A DNA stretch of 64,000 nt from Prunella strophiata (lineage: Eukaryota > Chordata > Aves > Passeriformes > Prunellidae): contig JAZBQD010000027.1 of NCBI GenBank assembly GCA_036583965.1, forward strand, positions 3,428,687 to 3,492,686. Reading direction: 5' to 3'. The position numbers and the translations under genes were made by a program. Shown in pieces: positions 24,097 to 39,000 of this stretch (positions are counted from its first letter, which is position 1; each line of letters starts with the position of its first letter). The notes beneath the pieces were generated by a model that saw only the letters and a list, made by a program, of their open reading frames with translations, searched no databases and was not told where the DNA came from.

Positions 24097-27000
24097 AAAT
24101 GAGGTGAAAATACCAATTCAGTTATGTGGGGAGGTGAAGGATTAAAAGCACTCTAAGCACGGGAGTGAGGAGCAGCTGCTTCAACCCTTGTAGAGGTGGG
24201 AAATGTGCCCCCTTCCAAAAGGATGAATTGAGAAGGGTCGGGGCAGTTTTGCCTATTCTTCATTCATATTGTCATTTTTTCTTTTCAGGCTCCGAGTTGC
24301 TCCTGCCCAAAGCCCAGCAGACTGCAGTGCCTTGAGCTGCCAGCGAGGTGTGAGCTGTTCCTCCTGAGCAGCTCCTTCCTGCTCCTGGCAGAGCCCAGGG
24401 CTCGCAGCCAAGGCTCTGCATCCAGCCCTCACAGCACATCAACCCCACCACACACCTTCTTTTCATCTTGCTTAGTTCACTACATGATAGCTAAAACGTA
24501 CGAGTACTTCTTTCGTTTGATCTTTTTTTTGTTCCACAAAATACTGTATTTGTTTCATAGGAAGAGGTTAGCTTTGTTTGATCAGAACTTGTGGATGCCT
24601 GAGCCAGGATCCTGTCTGCTATAGCACTCTGCCTCAGACACTCCAGAGAAAAGTCTCAGCACCTTACACTAAGGAGATGTATCTATTCTGTCCCTTTCCT
24701 GTTTCACCAGAAGAACTTACTTAAATTTTCCCTCCACCAGCCTTTTTTACTAATTTGGACCATTATTTTTTTTTCTTAGCTGATTCAATTTTATGACCAT
24801 TTCCAGTATTGCCTGTTGTTACAGAAGCATACAGGATGGCATTAAACATATCAGTGTTCAGATCAGCCTAAGAGTGGACTAAACAACTTGAATAATAACT
24901 GTTACAGGCAGCATCTGCTGGTTTTTGGCTGTCCTTATAGATACATACTTTAATTTTCTGCTACTGATTTTACTTTGCCTCACAGAGGTTAAAATTGTGG
25001 TGATTACATGGATGGTATTTACATAACTATTTCCCCTCCTAGTGTTCTCCAGAACTGATAAAGACTGGAGAGTGGACTTGGATTTCTGGAAACCCTATTA
25101 CTGTTTCCTTCACCAAAGGTTCTTAAAGAGATTTGGTTGCCATGGAAGATTAACATAAATCCTTATTAAAAATAGAATAAGGAATAAAAGGTTTTTACAG
25201 TAAAATCCCCCAGAGTTCTGTGCTAGGATTTGTACTTTTTAGCATGCTCATTTTAGGGTTTTTTTTTTTGTAGTTTTGCTCTTTTTAAATTTTTACTGAG
25301 TTCTGTTTATTTTATCCCTCTTTGTAGTTTCCATAATTTTATGTCCTTTCCCAAGGGTTGATCCCCATTCAGCAGCATCCAGCAAGTGATTATTCCTAAG
25401 GGCTGGCAGTGCTGGAAGGTGATCCAGACTGGCTGGGGCAGGGAGTGAGGCTGGGATCTGTGCACAAACAAGGCAGGCTGTGCAGGTCAGCTAATCTGGG
25501 ATTATGTCAGCAGAGATGGGCTCACCCCTGTGCTCCTGGCTCTGCATGCAGGTCAGACAGGCTCCAGGTGGCTGAGTGCTCACCCAGACACAGCAGTGTC
25601 AGCACTGCAAGGGTTTGCAGAGAAAGAAAATCAGCTCCACTCAGAAATCTGCCCAGTTTTTACATCTTTCAAGTCACAGCTAAGTGGGGGCACATCAGAA
25701 GCTCCCCAGCACTGGGCAGCTGTGCCTGGAGCTCAGCCGTGGGGCAGGAGGGGAACAAAGGGATCTCTGTGCCTTATGCAGAGTAAGGTGGGTTGGGTTT
25801 AGTTTGTAAGCCTGGTTGGAGATTTCTTCATGAGCTGCAGTTTATACGAATGTCTGTCAGTACATTCTGGGTTTGTGCCAATCAAGGATTATGACCTACA
25901 TTAACATCCCAGAAGCAGGGGAGGCCAGCCAGGCCTGCAGCTCAGTCTCCTGATGTCTGATATCCCACTGTTACTGCATTTTAAAGTCAGGTTAAATTAC
26001 TTGTCTCCACAGGAACTTATTTAAAATGTGTTCACTCCTCTTGACAGTGCATCCCTTGCCATCTTGACAAAGCACCTGACAATCTCTGAGTGAGGGCTGT
26101 CTTAACTTTCTTAACAAAACAGGAATGGCATTTGCTACAATAACTTAATTGCTATTCATAAAAATAAAATCCAGTTTCTAGGGTGTTTTTTTATTTTCAA
26201 TGGGACTTATATAATTATATCCAGGAATATGAACAATACTCAGTTCAGACATAACTTGGTAGCAGGCTGACAAAAGCCCCATATCCAGACACTTGAATTT
26301 TCCCATACTTTGTATGGCACATATGCATCTCACTGGTAGTTTAAAAATACTGTTGGAAAATCCTAATTACAGTACTGCATCTAAAAGTGGTTTTCCAAGC
26401 ACCTGGGAACAAAGTTGTCAGAATATAAAAACACTGAACACTGACCCTTGGTGGTTAGTCATGTACTTGCACATTTCTTGCCTTTAGAAAACAAGATAAA
26501 AAATCTACCTCTGCTTTCCAATCAAATTTAGTAGCTCAGTTGATTTGATTTCTGGAAGTCTGCACTTCCTGAGCATCTTGCAAAAGCTTTAGGAGCATCC
26601 AGTAATCCCCATGGTGTTCTGTAGTACTGAGGCACATCTGAATTTTTAGATGCAGAAACCAGAATCAACCCCATTCCCGATATGTGTGCAATGAATTATT
26701 GCACAATACAAACTGCTCTGGTACCTGCTGGGCCACACATCCCTTCACACCCTGTCACAATCTCTGGCCCCTTCCTGCCACTTTTGAATCAAGCTGTATA
26801 TTGGAAGTTACTCTGCTTTCATGAAGAAAGCAGTGACTATCTGTTTATTCTCCAAATGTGGCCAATTTAGAAGTTATTAAATGGAGTTTATTCAGCACAA
26901 CCAAACACCCTAAAATCATAAAATAGGAATTAAAAAGCCACTTCTGTGGACTGGAGCTGTTTGACTCTCAGTGCCTTGCTGATCTCTACAGGTTTTGTTT

Positions 27001-30000
27001 CCCCATTGCTTTTCCCTGCAGATGCTCAGTGGTACTTTCCAGGTCAGTCATGCCCTGAGGGAAAAGGGAGCAATGTCAGGATGATGAATGTAAAATTTTT
27101 CACTCTGTTACTGAAGTACCTGTTTTGTAAAATACTCTGAAATATTTTCCCTGGCTGCTATAGGAGATGAAAGTCATTGAAATCTATTTATTATCAAAAT
27201 AGTAAGAATTTTGGATATTTTGTATGTTCTGAAAGTCAATACCTTGTCTGAGAGTGTCTTCATTAAAGGAGTCTTGTATTCAGGCTTGTCTGAAAGGTGG
27301 CAATATTTTCACATAGGAATAAGCATCTCTCAAGTATTTTCACATTAGATGGAAATACTTTCATCACTTGAGGCCCTTCTTGGAAGTCATTCAACTATGA
27401 GAACATTTGCTTTAAATAAAAGAGTGTTTAAGCCAGTGGGATTCCTGAAATTCCTGAGCCATTTATGCTCTTCTTTACACTTTTCTTAGCACATCTTAAC
27501 TCAGTGAACATTTCCTTATCCCCACAGATTTAATGCTGGTAAGAAACAGTCATCTCATTAAAACTCTCAAGGCTTGGGCTGGCATTTCCAGTCTTTTATA
27601 ATTAATTTTGTTTTGACTGGAGTAATTTCTGGGTTCCTTGGTTGCAGACTCCCAGATAGAATTATCTTAGCCCATGTGGTACAGTGTATACAGAGTACAA
27701 ATGCATGCACACCTTTCACACAGAATAATAATATTGTTTACTATAGGAGCTTCAGAAAAAAATAACAACTGCTTTTCTAAATAATAGTTAAGGTTTATCA
27801 TATGCCAGTGAGGAAGGTATTGATAAACTGCAACAGAAAAGATGGAAATAGAGCCACAGAACCAAAATCTGTGGATATCTCATTAAATTCCTTAAAAAGC
27901 TGTACTGCAGACAAAGCAGGTCTGAGATAGAAAACTACCGACCTACATTTATAAAAGAGACTGACCAGATCTTGTAATTGCACCTTTAGGCTTCATCCAG
28001 CAAGAGAGAAATAGTAACATCCTTAAGGAATGATCTGCCTCAACTATTTCAGGGAAAAATCTCCGAATTGGCAACTTTTAAGAACAGTGACTTGAACAGA
28101 ATAAAATATTTACCCCTCTACAGCATCATTTCTGCTCAGCAAAAGCCCAGTTTGGTACTGCACCCTTCCCTCCCCTGCTCTCACTCCCTCAGTTGTTTCC
28201 CTAACATTTGTTCATGACCAACTATGCTTTTTTATTTCTGCCTTTTCATTGACTTTCTCACTGATACCTGCACTTCTATTTTAGTACCCTTATCTTTTTT
28301 TAGTGAACAAGGTCACAAGTGAGAGTGGGCTTTGGCAATTCCAGCATTATCCGGCTGACGTTAATTGACATCATGGAACTGTTGGCAGTGTCATGGCAGC
28401 AGCCCCTCTGCAAATGCACATGTATTAAATGTCTCAGATACAATTTCAGCTTGTGCCCAGGACAAAAAATGCAGCACTGGAATATGAACTATGGCAGAGA
28501 CCTGCTGGTCACTAACACAGTGACACTTTGAGATCCTGTTCCCACAGGTGTGCTGAAAAGGTGACTCCTAAGGCACCAGTTTGGCAGGTGGGTTTGTGTC
28601 CCAGTTTGTGCCATACAGACTGATCCTGAAAGTATCCTCACACTTAATACTGTGAAACAAATACTTCCAGTACTCACCACAGGCAGGGATTAATCCACAG
28701 GTAAGATCAGGAACATGTGTTTTTTTTCAAGATTGGGGAAATCACAAACTCAATTTCCAAGAAGTAACCCCTTTGATTCTGTGCCAGGGAATGTACTGCT
28801 AGGGAAACGAATTCTGGTAATAGCTCTAATCTCTCTAAAAAAATAATTTTCAGAACACTATGTTCCATTATACCAATTATATACCATTATCTTATTATTC
28901 AGAAACATTATTACCAGCATAGAAGATTCACCAAACAAAATGTTAGTAACTTGATAATTATTTTTAAATGGAAAATTAACAGCTACGTTATTAAAGAATA
29001 TTCCTTTCTCAACATCTGAAAGTTAGTGTGAAAAGCACTAAAAGACATGCTTTTAAATGGAATATTGAAAAAGTATTCTTTAGTGGAAGAAGAGTCTGTG
29101 TTCAAAAATAGAAACACTGGGTGAAAATGTCACAGCCACCACTTGCTATTGAGTAACACAACAGTGTCTCAAACCAACCACAGCTGACAGAGTAGGAGAA
29201 CTACAGGTGTGTGAAGTGTGAGTTGTCCTGGCACTGCAACATTTATATATTAAATAAACAAGTTATTGTGTACCTACTTGTCAAAACTGAGTTCAGATTT
29301 CCCATCATTTCTATACCAATGTCATTTTTCTTGGTTTTATTTGAAAATAGACTTCAGTTTGCCTCAGAACTTTGAACACATTTTCTTTCATGTTTGAAGG
29401 CTCTCTTGCTGTGGCATATTCCAAAGAGGGAAAGCCAACTCCCACAGCAGGGGTCAAGCCTCTCTTGGACAGACTGCCAAGGAGGCTGCAATTATATTTT
29501 TGGTTACTGCATTTTGCACTTGGATCGTTTTTTAAGATAAAGGCTAATCTTGTCTGTCCCTTCTGTTTGCATTTAGAGATTTCTCCCTTGCTTTCGTGCT
29601 GCTCTCCAGCAGCTGCTCTGTTTTCCTCACACACAGGAACCAGGGGCACACTAGTTCTGAGCTGAGCTCTGTGAAGCCTCCCACACGTCCAGCAACCCCC
29701 ACTCTCACATTCCAGGATGGAATTCAGTCACAGATGGGACTCACTGGGGTGTGTCATGCAAAAGCCCATCTCAGTCAAAACCCCCTCAGTTTGTGTCAAA
29801 GGCCATCATGTAGGCCCTGCTCCAGAACAGTGCCAGAAATGTTTCACACCTTCACACCTCTCAGCTCCATCTCTGTACCTCACAGGCTCCATTTTTGGTT
29901 AGGTAGACTTTTGTGGAGTACATCAAGAGACTGGATGTATAAAATTAGGAATTAATAATGCAATGCCAGTGGTTGGCATGTCCAGACCTGTTGGCTTTGA

Positions 30001-33000
30001 TGGGACTATTCAACTGTGCAAACTAAAATAAGCATAGCAGTGTTTGCCAGCTCAAACTCCAGAGCCAAAACAAGGAGCTCATTAAGAGCAAACACTGGTC
30101 CTGGCACTGTAGTTGTGCTTTACAGACCCAACCAAAGATCAAGCACCAAAAAAGCCCAGCCTACAATTTAGACAAAATGATCCAGGATTCCAACTTTCAA
30201 GGCGTGTACTGGGACCAAAATGTCAGCAAGGCAACAGGAATGGCTGGCCTGAGGCAATCATGGATTCACTGATTTAATGTACGATCACAGAAGTTTGGAT
30301 TTTCCTGTGTTCATTATCTTCCTCAAAATATTCTGGAGCTATGTGAAAGGAACCTTGCTGTTATTTAACAGCCCTTCTCTGGTCAAATTCAGTGAGTTAG
30401 GCCAAATAAAATCTCGGTTTCCCCACTGAAGCCTGTGTACTGATGGAAGTGAAAGAAGATTCCCTGCTGTCCTGTCCTGCATCCAGCTGTGCCTGGAGGC
30501 AGTGGAATGGCACTAGTGAGCAGTAATAGGCTTAGAGTGACATAAAAAAATGGACCCAAAATCCTGTTTCTTCAACCAGTGCAGAATTAAGTCTGCAGAT
30601 TCCAAGACAAGTGTGTCTGTGGTAAGGCCTGAGTGACTGCAGTAGAGCCACAGCCCTTGGCAAGCAGAAGGAAATCTTCTGGGTTCTTTCTATCTTTACA
30701 AATAATATCTTTTGCTATTATTTAATTAAAAGGGGTTTCACCTCTGTTAGTACTAACCCAATGCTTAAGTGGCCTAGCAAAAACAGACTGACCTAATATG
30801 TTCAAACCATTTTCCAGAGTATCAACATTCCTGTCTAAAAACCACAGGACTTATATCTTTCTTAGCAGCCTTTATGAACTTAACACATTGAGCAGAGAAC
30901 CTAGGAAAAGGCTGGAGGGAAAGAGCTGTGCTTGGAGATCTGGGCAGTCCATCGGGGTGAAGCATTGAACATCCTGCAGAGGATGTCACTGCCTGTACCA
31001 TGTTCTCTGACAACCAAACTGCTCCAGCTTCTGCATCTGCCAGTCTGGCACCTTTAATAAGTAATTAAATCACACTGTGGACGTGAATAGGCTTCTTGGA
31101 TAAATAATAAATGACAGCTCTCACACTGGCACGCGAGCACACAGGCATACCCAGGGCAGGAAATCACACACAGCATTTCATTTGTTGCTAATTTATCTGT
31201 AACAAAGTGAGGAAGATGCCCTGGGGACTGGTGACTAACAAGGAGCATTGTTTATGCTACAAATCCCATCCAGTTATTAGGCTTTGAAAAGTGCTTTGTT
31301 TAGCTTATCAGTGCTTCAGCAGGAATGCCAGGGGCAGTATTTCTGTTCTAAGTGTATTTCTATTCCAATATTACTGACACATAAGAGGTTATGTGTTACC
31401 TGAGGGCTGAATATTCAGCTTGTGCTTCAGTGCCTTGTTGAATCAGGATCAGGATGGTGAACACTGCACAAAACCAAGCCCTGAACACATTTCCTTATCA
31501 ATTTTACAGCATTAAAATGAAAAACACCTTTACATAAATCAAACCTTTCTCAAGGACCACAGAACACAACAAAGAATAAATACCCTATGGCATATAAATG
31601 CCCATCATTAAAAATTACCTCAACATGTTAGACCTTCTGCTTAAATTCTGCACTTCACTTAGGATGTGGACAAATTTGTATTACACAACCTAAGTCTGCA
31701 GTTATGCAATTCCAATGTATCACAAGTGTCTGGCAAGTTTTAGAGATGTTTCACAACAGCAGCTTACTGATAAGCTGCTACTCTGTCAGGTGATCAAAAT
31801 ACCTACAAGTGTGCCCTTGATTCAAGTTAATATTTAAAAATAGGAATGCAAGTTTTTTATTGCACTCAGGTACCTTTTCAATGATGTTAAATGTCTTTTA
31901 GGGGAGAAGATTTGGAAATGGAGGTCATTATTTTCAGATGGAAAAAAACTACATTTCATAATTTATAAAACCTGAGAGTCCCTTGCCAACTAAATTAATA
32001 ATTGGCTAAATAAAGGCAACTAAATTGGGCAATTAAATTATTAATTGGCAAATAAGGCATAATTGGCCTTGCTGAATGATTCCACACTACAGTGTCACTG
32101 ACTCAGCTCCTCTCAAACTCTTCTGCAAAGAGGAATGGCAAACTCAACCTCATGTAGGTCTCCTGGGCCACTGTAAGAAGTGCTTCATTAGACTGATTAT
32201 GAATAAATAACTGAAGTATTTATTTAGACTTCTTATCATTAGATTACTTTTGGAAAATCCACATGAATCAATTCTTCCTTCTAAAATGTCCTGGTTTTCA
32301 TTTGTTTATGATTAGGTTAGATCTGGATTGCCAAGCCATGAGCTGTCCAGTGTAGCCTCCCTTGTCATCTGAACTGGCCTTGTAATGGAGACTGGGAGCA
32401 GCTGCAAAGTGCCACTGTCACCCCTCCCTGACAACTTCAAACCTCAAAGCAGGGGGTGCTGTACTGAACAGTGCCACATGCTCATGGAAAAACCAATAAA
32501 TGTTTGTGAGCACTCGACCTGCTGAGAGCTTTTTAAACTTTAATACCTCTCCTCAAAGATGCTGATGAGAACGGACTCGCCACTCATGCTTTAGAGCTAA
32601 ATTTCCTTGTGGTAAAACTGGAAGATGTTGTGAGCTGAGCTGTGTCACAGAGATAAAGGTTTATACCCAGGAGCTTCTGGCTCCATAGCCAACAAACAGA
32701 TCAGTGCTTCATGCCTTCCTTTTGTGGGCAAGAATTAAAAATGTATCAAATCTGGTGGCTAGGGTTTAGTACAATGGGCTTGGTTTTGCAGAGTTCTACT
32801 AAAATTATTTTCTGAAATGCACAGCTTTCATTTTAAGCCAAAAGATGTGTCCAGATCTGAAAAGTTCCTTTTTCTCAAAAATCTGACTCTCACAGTTTCA
32901 AAGCCTGGCCCCTGGTGAGGTACCTACATGAAGAATTCCTTTGCAAATCTGACCTGTGGAAATGTGACCTCAGTGAACACCTGTGCTGTGCGCTGCGAAA

Positions 33001-36000
33001 GGAATAGAAACATAAGGATCTGATTCCTGAAAAACTTTAAGGCTTTCTCTGGACCTTTGAATTCTAAGTCTGTTTCTCAGAATAATTTGCTTCTGAATTT
33101 GGAGTTTAGTTTTTGTTGGGCTTTTTTTCTTTCATTTCCTCAAAATGAATTAAATTTACTTCTACTGGACTAAATACATTATCATTCAGTTCTGGTTGAG
33201 GATTCCCAACAACATATGGGTTAGAACCACCAAAGGCACCCAGATCCAAATATAACACTGTGAAATAGTCATTCCTAAGGGCACTTGCAAAGTTTCCAGC
33301 CTAAAATGTTAGGAGGAATGATAAATGTAATAATGTTGTTTGAAATAACCCACAGAATTACTGCATGAGAGGAAGCTCCCTAAAAATCTGTCATTTTAGG
33401 CAAAGTCACACCAAATATTTTATTTTGTTAGGACTGTTTAGTGCCATCAAAACCTCAAAGCCTCATTACACAAACACTGACTGCCATAATCAATCTCTAA
33501 TTCAATCACAGTTCAAATGTTCAAAGGCCAGCTCAGGATTTTGGAAGGGGTAAATTAGTTCTGGCAGCCTTACAGAGATCTCAGATATCATCTGTCTTCT
33601 CCTTCTATCAGATCCAGCTGGGCAGGCCCCTCATAACCATTGATGCTGGTTAGAGCCAACTCCAGCATCATTGGGAGTGCTTGCACTCAATAAATCAGAA
33701 ATTTGATTATGTGCAGATAATCTATTAAAAATAAATGACAGACCTGGCATGTTTTTCCCAACTGATTGACTCAGGACAAGACTAAACCACTGATGTCTTA
33801 GCTGAGGGTGACCCCGAGTCCCTTTTTCCTCCCAAATGCTCTTTTAATGCAATTGGAGGAAAGAATGTCCATACCAGGTGAAACCAGGGCCACCTTGCCT
33901 TGGGACCTGCTGGACTCAGGAATTCCTGGCATCCATAAGAATGTCCATGGCTTTACTCTGTATGTAAGGAACTGCCTGGTTTTGCTCCCTCTGGATCTGC
34001 CACTCCTGGTCATCCTGCAAGAGCTGATTGAGTTTCCCACCTTGCTTCACTCAATCAGTGAAAGATTACAAAGAAATTAAAAATGTGTCACAATCCTGGA
34101 TTTGAATGATGATTGAATTATTTTTATTCTTCCTACACACACAAGTATTATTCACACAGTGCAGGATCACTGCCTGGATCTTTGCTCTAATTCCTAGTCC
34201 CAATCAAATGCTCTGGGAGCAGAGCTTGAGCATTTGCAGGGTCTCAACAGGCCCTTGCACTCAAGCTGACAAGTTCCCAGCCCCTTTGCCTGGTGCCTGA
34301 GCTCAGCAGCCAGAACTGGTATCATCAGCAACACTAAATATTCCATTTTCCTGTTTTCTGAGCAGCACAAACTCTCTTTCTGCAGACTTGCTCATGAGTC
34401 ATCTGGAAATAAACCATAATCACTTGTCCCCTAGGAGTCATATATAAGTTAATTACTGTACAAGACAAGCTAATACAAAATACACAAGAGATTCCAACTT
34501 GTTGAGGTTGCAAAGGGCAAGGGAGCCTTTCAGAATTTCCATTGGTTACAGTCTGGGAATGCTGGGCTTCCCTTGACTCCGTATCTATCACATAACCAGA
34601 AACACATTTTGTTCCCTTTGTTGTAGGAGACAAAGCTAAAGAAACTGTGGGTGTTATTCCCTGTGCACAAATAAAGCAGATACCTAATGGGCTTGTGTGT
34701 GTGCAGTGTTTGTAAACACAACTACTCTGGGCTGCAGCTGACAGAAACCATCACTGCTTGTCCAGCTGAGAGGATGTGCTGGATCTGAGAATGTCCCCCA
34801 GCCCTGCACAGGGAGTCAGAATGGAATGGGATGTGCAGGTGAATTTTAGGTGCCACTGTGTGAAATAAAATCTGCTTGCCTGGAGTTCAGTGTCCTGGAC
34901 TTGGATCTGACCATGGCTGTGGTGTCTCACTCCTACCAGCCATCCTTTGCTGGGCTATTGTGTGGTTGTTATCTCTGCAGGAGAGAATCTTATCAGTGCA
35001 GGGAAAGGAAAATCTGAAAACAATGAAAAGGCCTTTGACATCTGACATTTTTCTGCTGAGGATGGAAACAAATACATTTATAACTTCACAGTAAAGGAGC
35101 AAGGTTTTTTCCAGTAGTTATAGGTTAAGGCTGGAAAAGCCCTCGAAAATCATTGAATCAAAGTTATGGCACATTATTTTAAAACCTCCAGTTGCTCTTA
35201 TTTACAGATCCTCATTACAGGAGGAAAGAATGGTATGAATGATGCTGATTTAAAATTACTCACTTGGTGAATTCATAGTTTTAGATCTGGCTCTGGCAAG
35301 AGACCTGGCTTCCTGAACACTCACCTGGATTCTTTTTGCCATTCAGCTTATAATACAGAGAGAATCTCATTCTGGCACCCCAGGAAGGCAGAGAACACAC
35401 CAGACTTTATTTCAGTACATTTAAGTGACAGACACACTGCAGAGGAGGAGGGAAACAGTGACAATTAATTTATGTGTAATATCTATGCTGAGTTTCTGTG
35501 ACTCTCTACTAATCACAGTAAATTATTATTAATGAACTGAATATGTCAATCAAATTACTAATTTAGTGAAGACTCTGCACTACATCTCTCCCAGGAACCA
35601 CAGCAACTCCAGCTGCCCCATCTGCCTCCAGTGAGCCCCTCTCCCAGCAGAAACCAGCTGTGGGCATTTATTCTGTGGGAAGTGCTCTGGACTGGCAGTG
35701 CAGGCAGTGCTTACACAGGCTACTAACAAGGCATTCTTCTGGCAGCAGTCTCAAGGCCTGTGTAAGTACCAGGACCAAGCCTTTCTCCCTGGAATTAATA
35801 CAGGTTCCCTCACTAGAAGCAGGAGAAATCCAATTTTATATTACCTGAAAAATCAGTAACTATTTTTATTTGCTCATTGCTTTCACATCTACAAGGTGCT
35901 GCTTTTGAAATACCCATAAAGTCTTAGGCTGCCAAAAAGTAGTAGATGATCTCAGAGGATACTGTTAAATTACAATACAAACTTTTGGAATGGGTAAAAT

Positions 36001-39000
36001 GCACCAGAAAATCACGATTTGTATTCAACTATGCAAAAAAATCCCAACCTATTACAAAAACCAACAGTCCAATAATCACGTTTGTAAGTGTGAAAGCTCA
36101 AGATGTAACAAACATGAAGTCTCATCTTCAAGCATGAACTCACTTCTGAGAAGACAGCTTGTCTTTTTAATCAGCAGCATAAAAATCCAGCTATCCCATA
36201 AAATTAATTTCTATGGGTAAAAATCAGGAGCAGGACACACCAGGCTTAGGTCTGGTTCTGTCCCACATTCCTGCTTCCCATGTGAAACATTTGCCTAAAA
36301 TAAAACAGTGATCTAGGCATAATTACATTGGTTTGCAGTCCTGTAAAAGCTTTTTACACAAACAAAAGTAGTGGAAGTTCCATTTTAAACAATTCAGTAA
36401 GCTGGTTTCTAGTCATGCATAAAGGTTTTTTTAATCTGTTTACTGTTTTTAAGTAAATCTGTGTGGTCTTACAGAGGAAAATTGTTCAAAGACATCTCAT
36501 CCCAACGTAAGCTCACTAACTGTTTATTCCAGCCCAGGATCTGTTTAACAGGAAGGGGACAGAACAGATTTAGAGGGTCCTTCTGCCAAGGCAGTCCCTG
36601 GTGTGGGCTCCTGTCCTCCCCCAGAGGAGGTGTCCCATCTCCAGTCACTGGATAATCTGTGTAAAACCCTAATTCTCCAGACAAACGTGTCTGCTAAATG
36701 CCTTCTTTGAGGCTCTGAGCCATATGGTTGGGATTACAGCATTTAAATAGTTTTTCCAAGTGAATACAAGGATGAAGCACAGAATAGTGGAGGGAGGTAT
36801 GTCCTGCAATAATTGCATTTATAAAGGGATTTCAGGATTTTTAAGGCCCATGTTCTGCACCACTGGAGCCAGTGTGAGCCTGGCACCTTGAAACAAGTGC
36901 AAGTTATATTTACAAGCCATTCACACTTTTTTCACCACGCTATAAAAAGATCTAAGTACAAAGGAGAACAAGGGGCCGTGTTGTTAATGCTGGTGCAATA
37001 AAAGCACATTTTTATCTTTAGGATAAAGATAACAGAGCACAGCCCCACATCACCACTGCCACTGTGCCCATCCTCTGGGAGCACAACAAATCAGTGGATC
37101 CCCAACAGCCATGGACACCTCAGGGAGACACCATGTAATACTTCCGGCTGTTTCGTGTTTTTCTAACACTGTTTTATAACACACAGGAAAAGGAGGCTTT
37201 GAACAGAACCCATCCAGGACAAACAGCAACCACATGGCCTCAAAACCTGTTTCAAATAATGCCTCAGTAGTTACAGTTTCAAGTACAAAGATAGCCATAA
37301 CAACAAAGAGCATCAACTTCCCTCTTTCCCTGGCCTGGTTAATTTTCCCTTTTCCATCTGTGAGTATGACCTAATGATACAGACTTTATTTATATTTAAT
37401 TTTGAGATCTGTAGAGGAGAAGTACCATATACAAGCTGGGTCTATGTTGTTTTTCTTAGCTGTACATACTTGGCCAGGCTTTCCTGCCCTCCACACCATT
37501 ATTTACACTCTGGAGCACTGACTCCAGTGCAATGCATTATCCATGTTATGGCTGTTTATAGAGTAGAAGTGGTCTCTGTAACATGTCTGTTTTTCATGTC
37601 TTAAACCAATAAAACTTTTACATTGGGCTTATCAAAACCATTCTGTGTAGATCTAAGTCTGTTGTGACTGAAATCAGTAATAAAACTTCTCTTGATGCCC
37701 CGTGGAACAGAGCTAAGGCAACACTGAGCTCTCTTAATAAATTCCGCTCCGGTAAAAGTTTTATTTAAAAAATGTGGTTAACCCAAAGCTTTTAAAGAAG
37801 ATTAATGTGGACTTATAAAAAATGTCTGATTTTATTATTAGTAGTAATTCATACAGTTTGTCCTGAAGTTTTCCTTTTCAGCTTCAGTTTGAACCATATG
37901 TTCAGGAAGTTCAACTGAAAAGCGATCCTTCAGCAATATTATTTTTTTCTAATTAACAATAACCACAGAGGTATTTTAGAGAAACCTACAGAGTCCCTCA
38001 GAAGGTTGTGGAGTGGGATAGATTAAAACAGGATTTTGTCTATTTTATGAAAAATTCACTGAAGCACAAATGGGTCAACTTCAGAGGAGTCCTTCCTTTC
38101 CTGTTCTACCAAACAAAGGATTCTGAGAGCAGCAAATCTTGGTTTCCATGGGATTCTTTTGTGAAAGGCTCTGAAGGACTCTGGGATCCATCAGTGCCCC
38201 GTTGGCCTGGCTGGGACTGAGCACAGGCACAGCAGTGCAGCTGTGGGGATCCCCAGACTTTGATCCACCAGCCCAGTGGTGATGGGTGTCAAACACAAAG
38301 CTCAAGGAGAAGCTGGAAGCTGGGTGCCAGACTGGGTTCATACAGACTGGATGGGATTTAGGAATAAACACAGCTGTGGGCTCAGCCAAATGCTCTGTGT
38401 GTGCAAACAAAACACAAGAGGCACAAAGATAAACCCTGCACTCAAATGAAAATGAGTAAAAAGCACAAGTCAGAGTGAGGTACATAAAAATACCTTTGGG
38501 CCAAATTTCACATTCCCAGTCCCTGTACACATGATGTAACTGATGGCATCAGGAACATTTTTTTTCTGGATTTCAAACATAGTTTCTCTAAATTCCCTTT
38601 CTCAGTGACAGCAGATGAGGTGATACTGGGTGCAGAACCCCTGCACTGAGGGCTCCTGGAGACTTCTTGTTACAGCAACAGCTCACACAAACTCCTCACT
38701 GGCTGTTTTTAAGAACAAAGATCATTGTTCAGCTCAACAGAACAATCCCATCAAAATGGCAGCACAATGTTGTGCTGCTGTTTTCACTGGGGTCCCTGTC
38801 AAGTTGCATCAGTTGAAATGCTGAGAGGTTTTATTTCCCTGACCTGTCACACTGCTTGCTGTGCCCCGGAGCTGCCAGTCAAGCTGTGCTGCTTCTGCTG
38901 AGATGCTGTTTGTGCTTTGCTGGGTTTGTTGGTGGTGCCAGCCCTGACATTCAATTTTCCTGTTTTCTGAGCAGCACAAACTCACTGCTGTCCCTGCATG

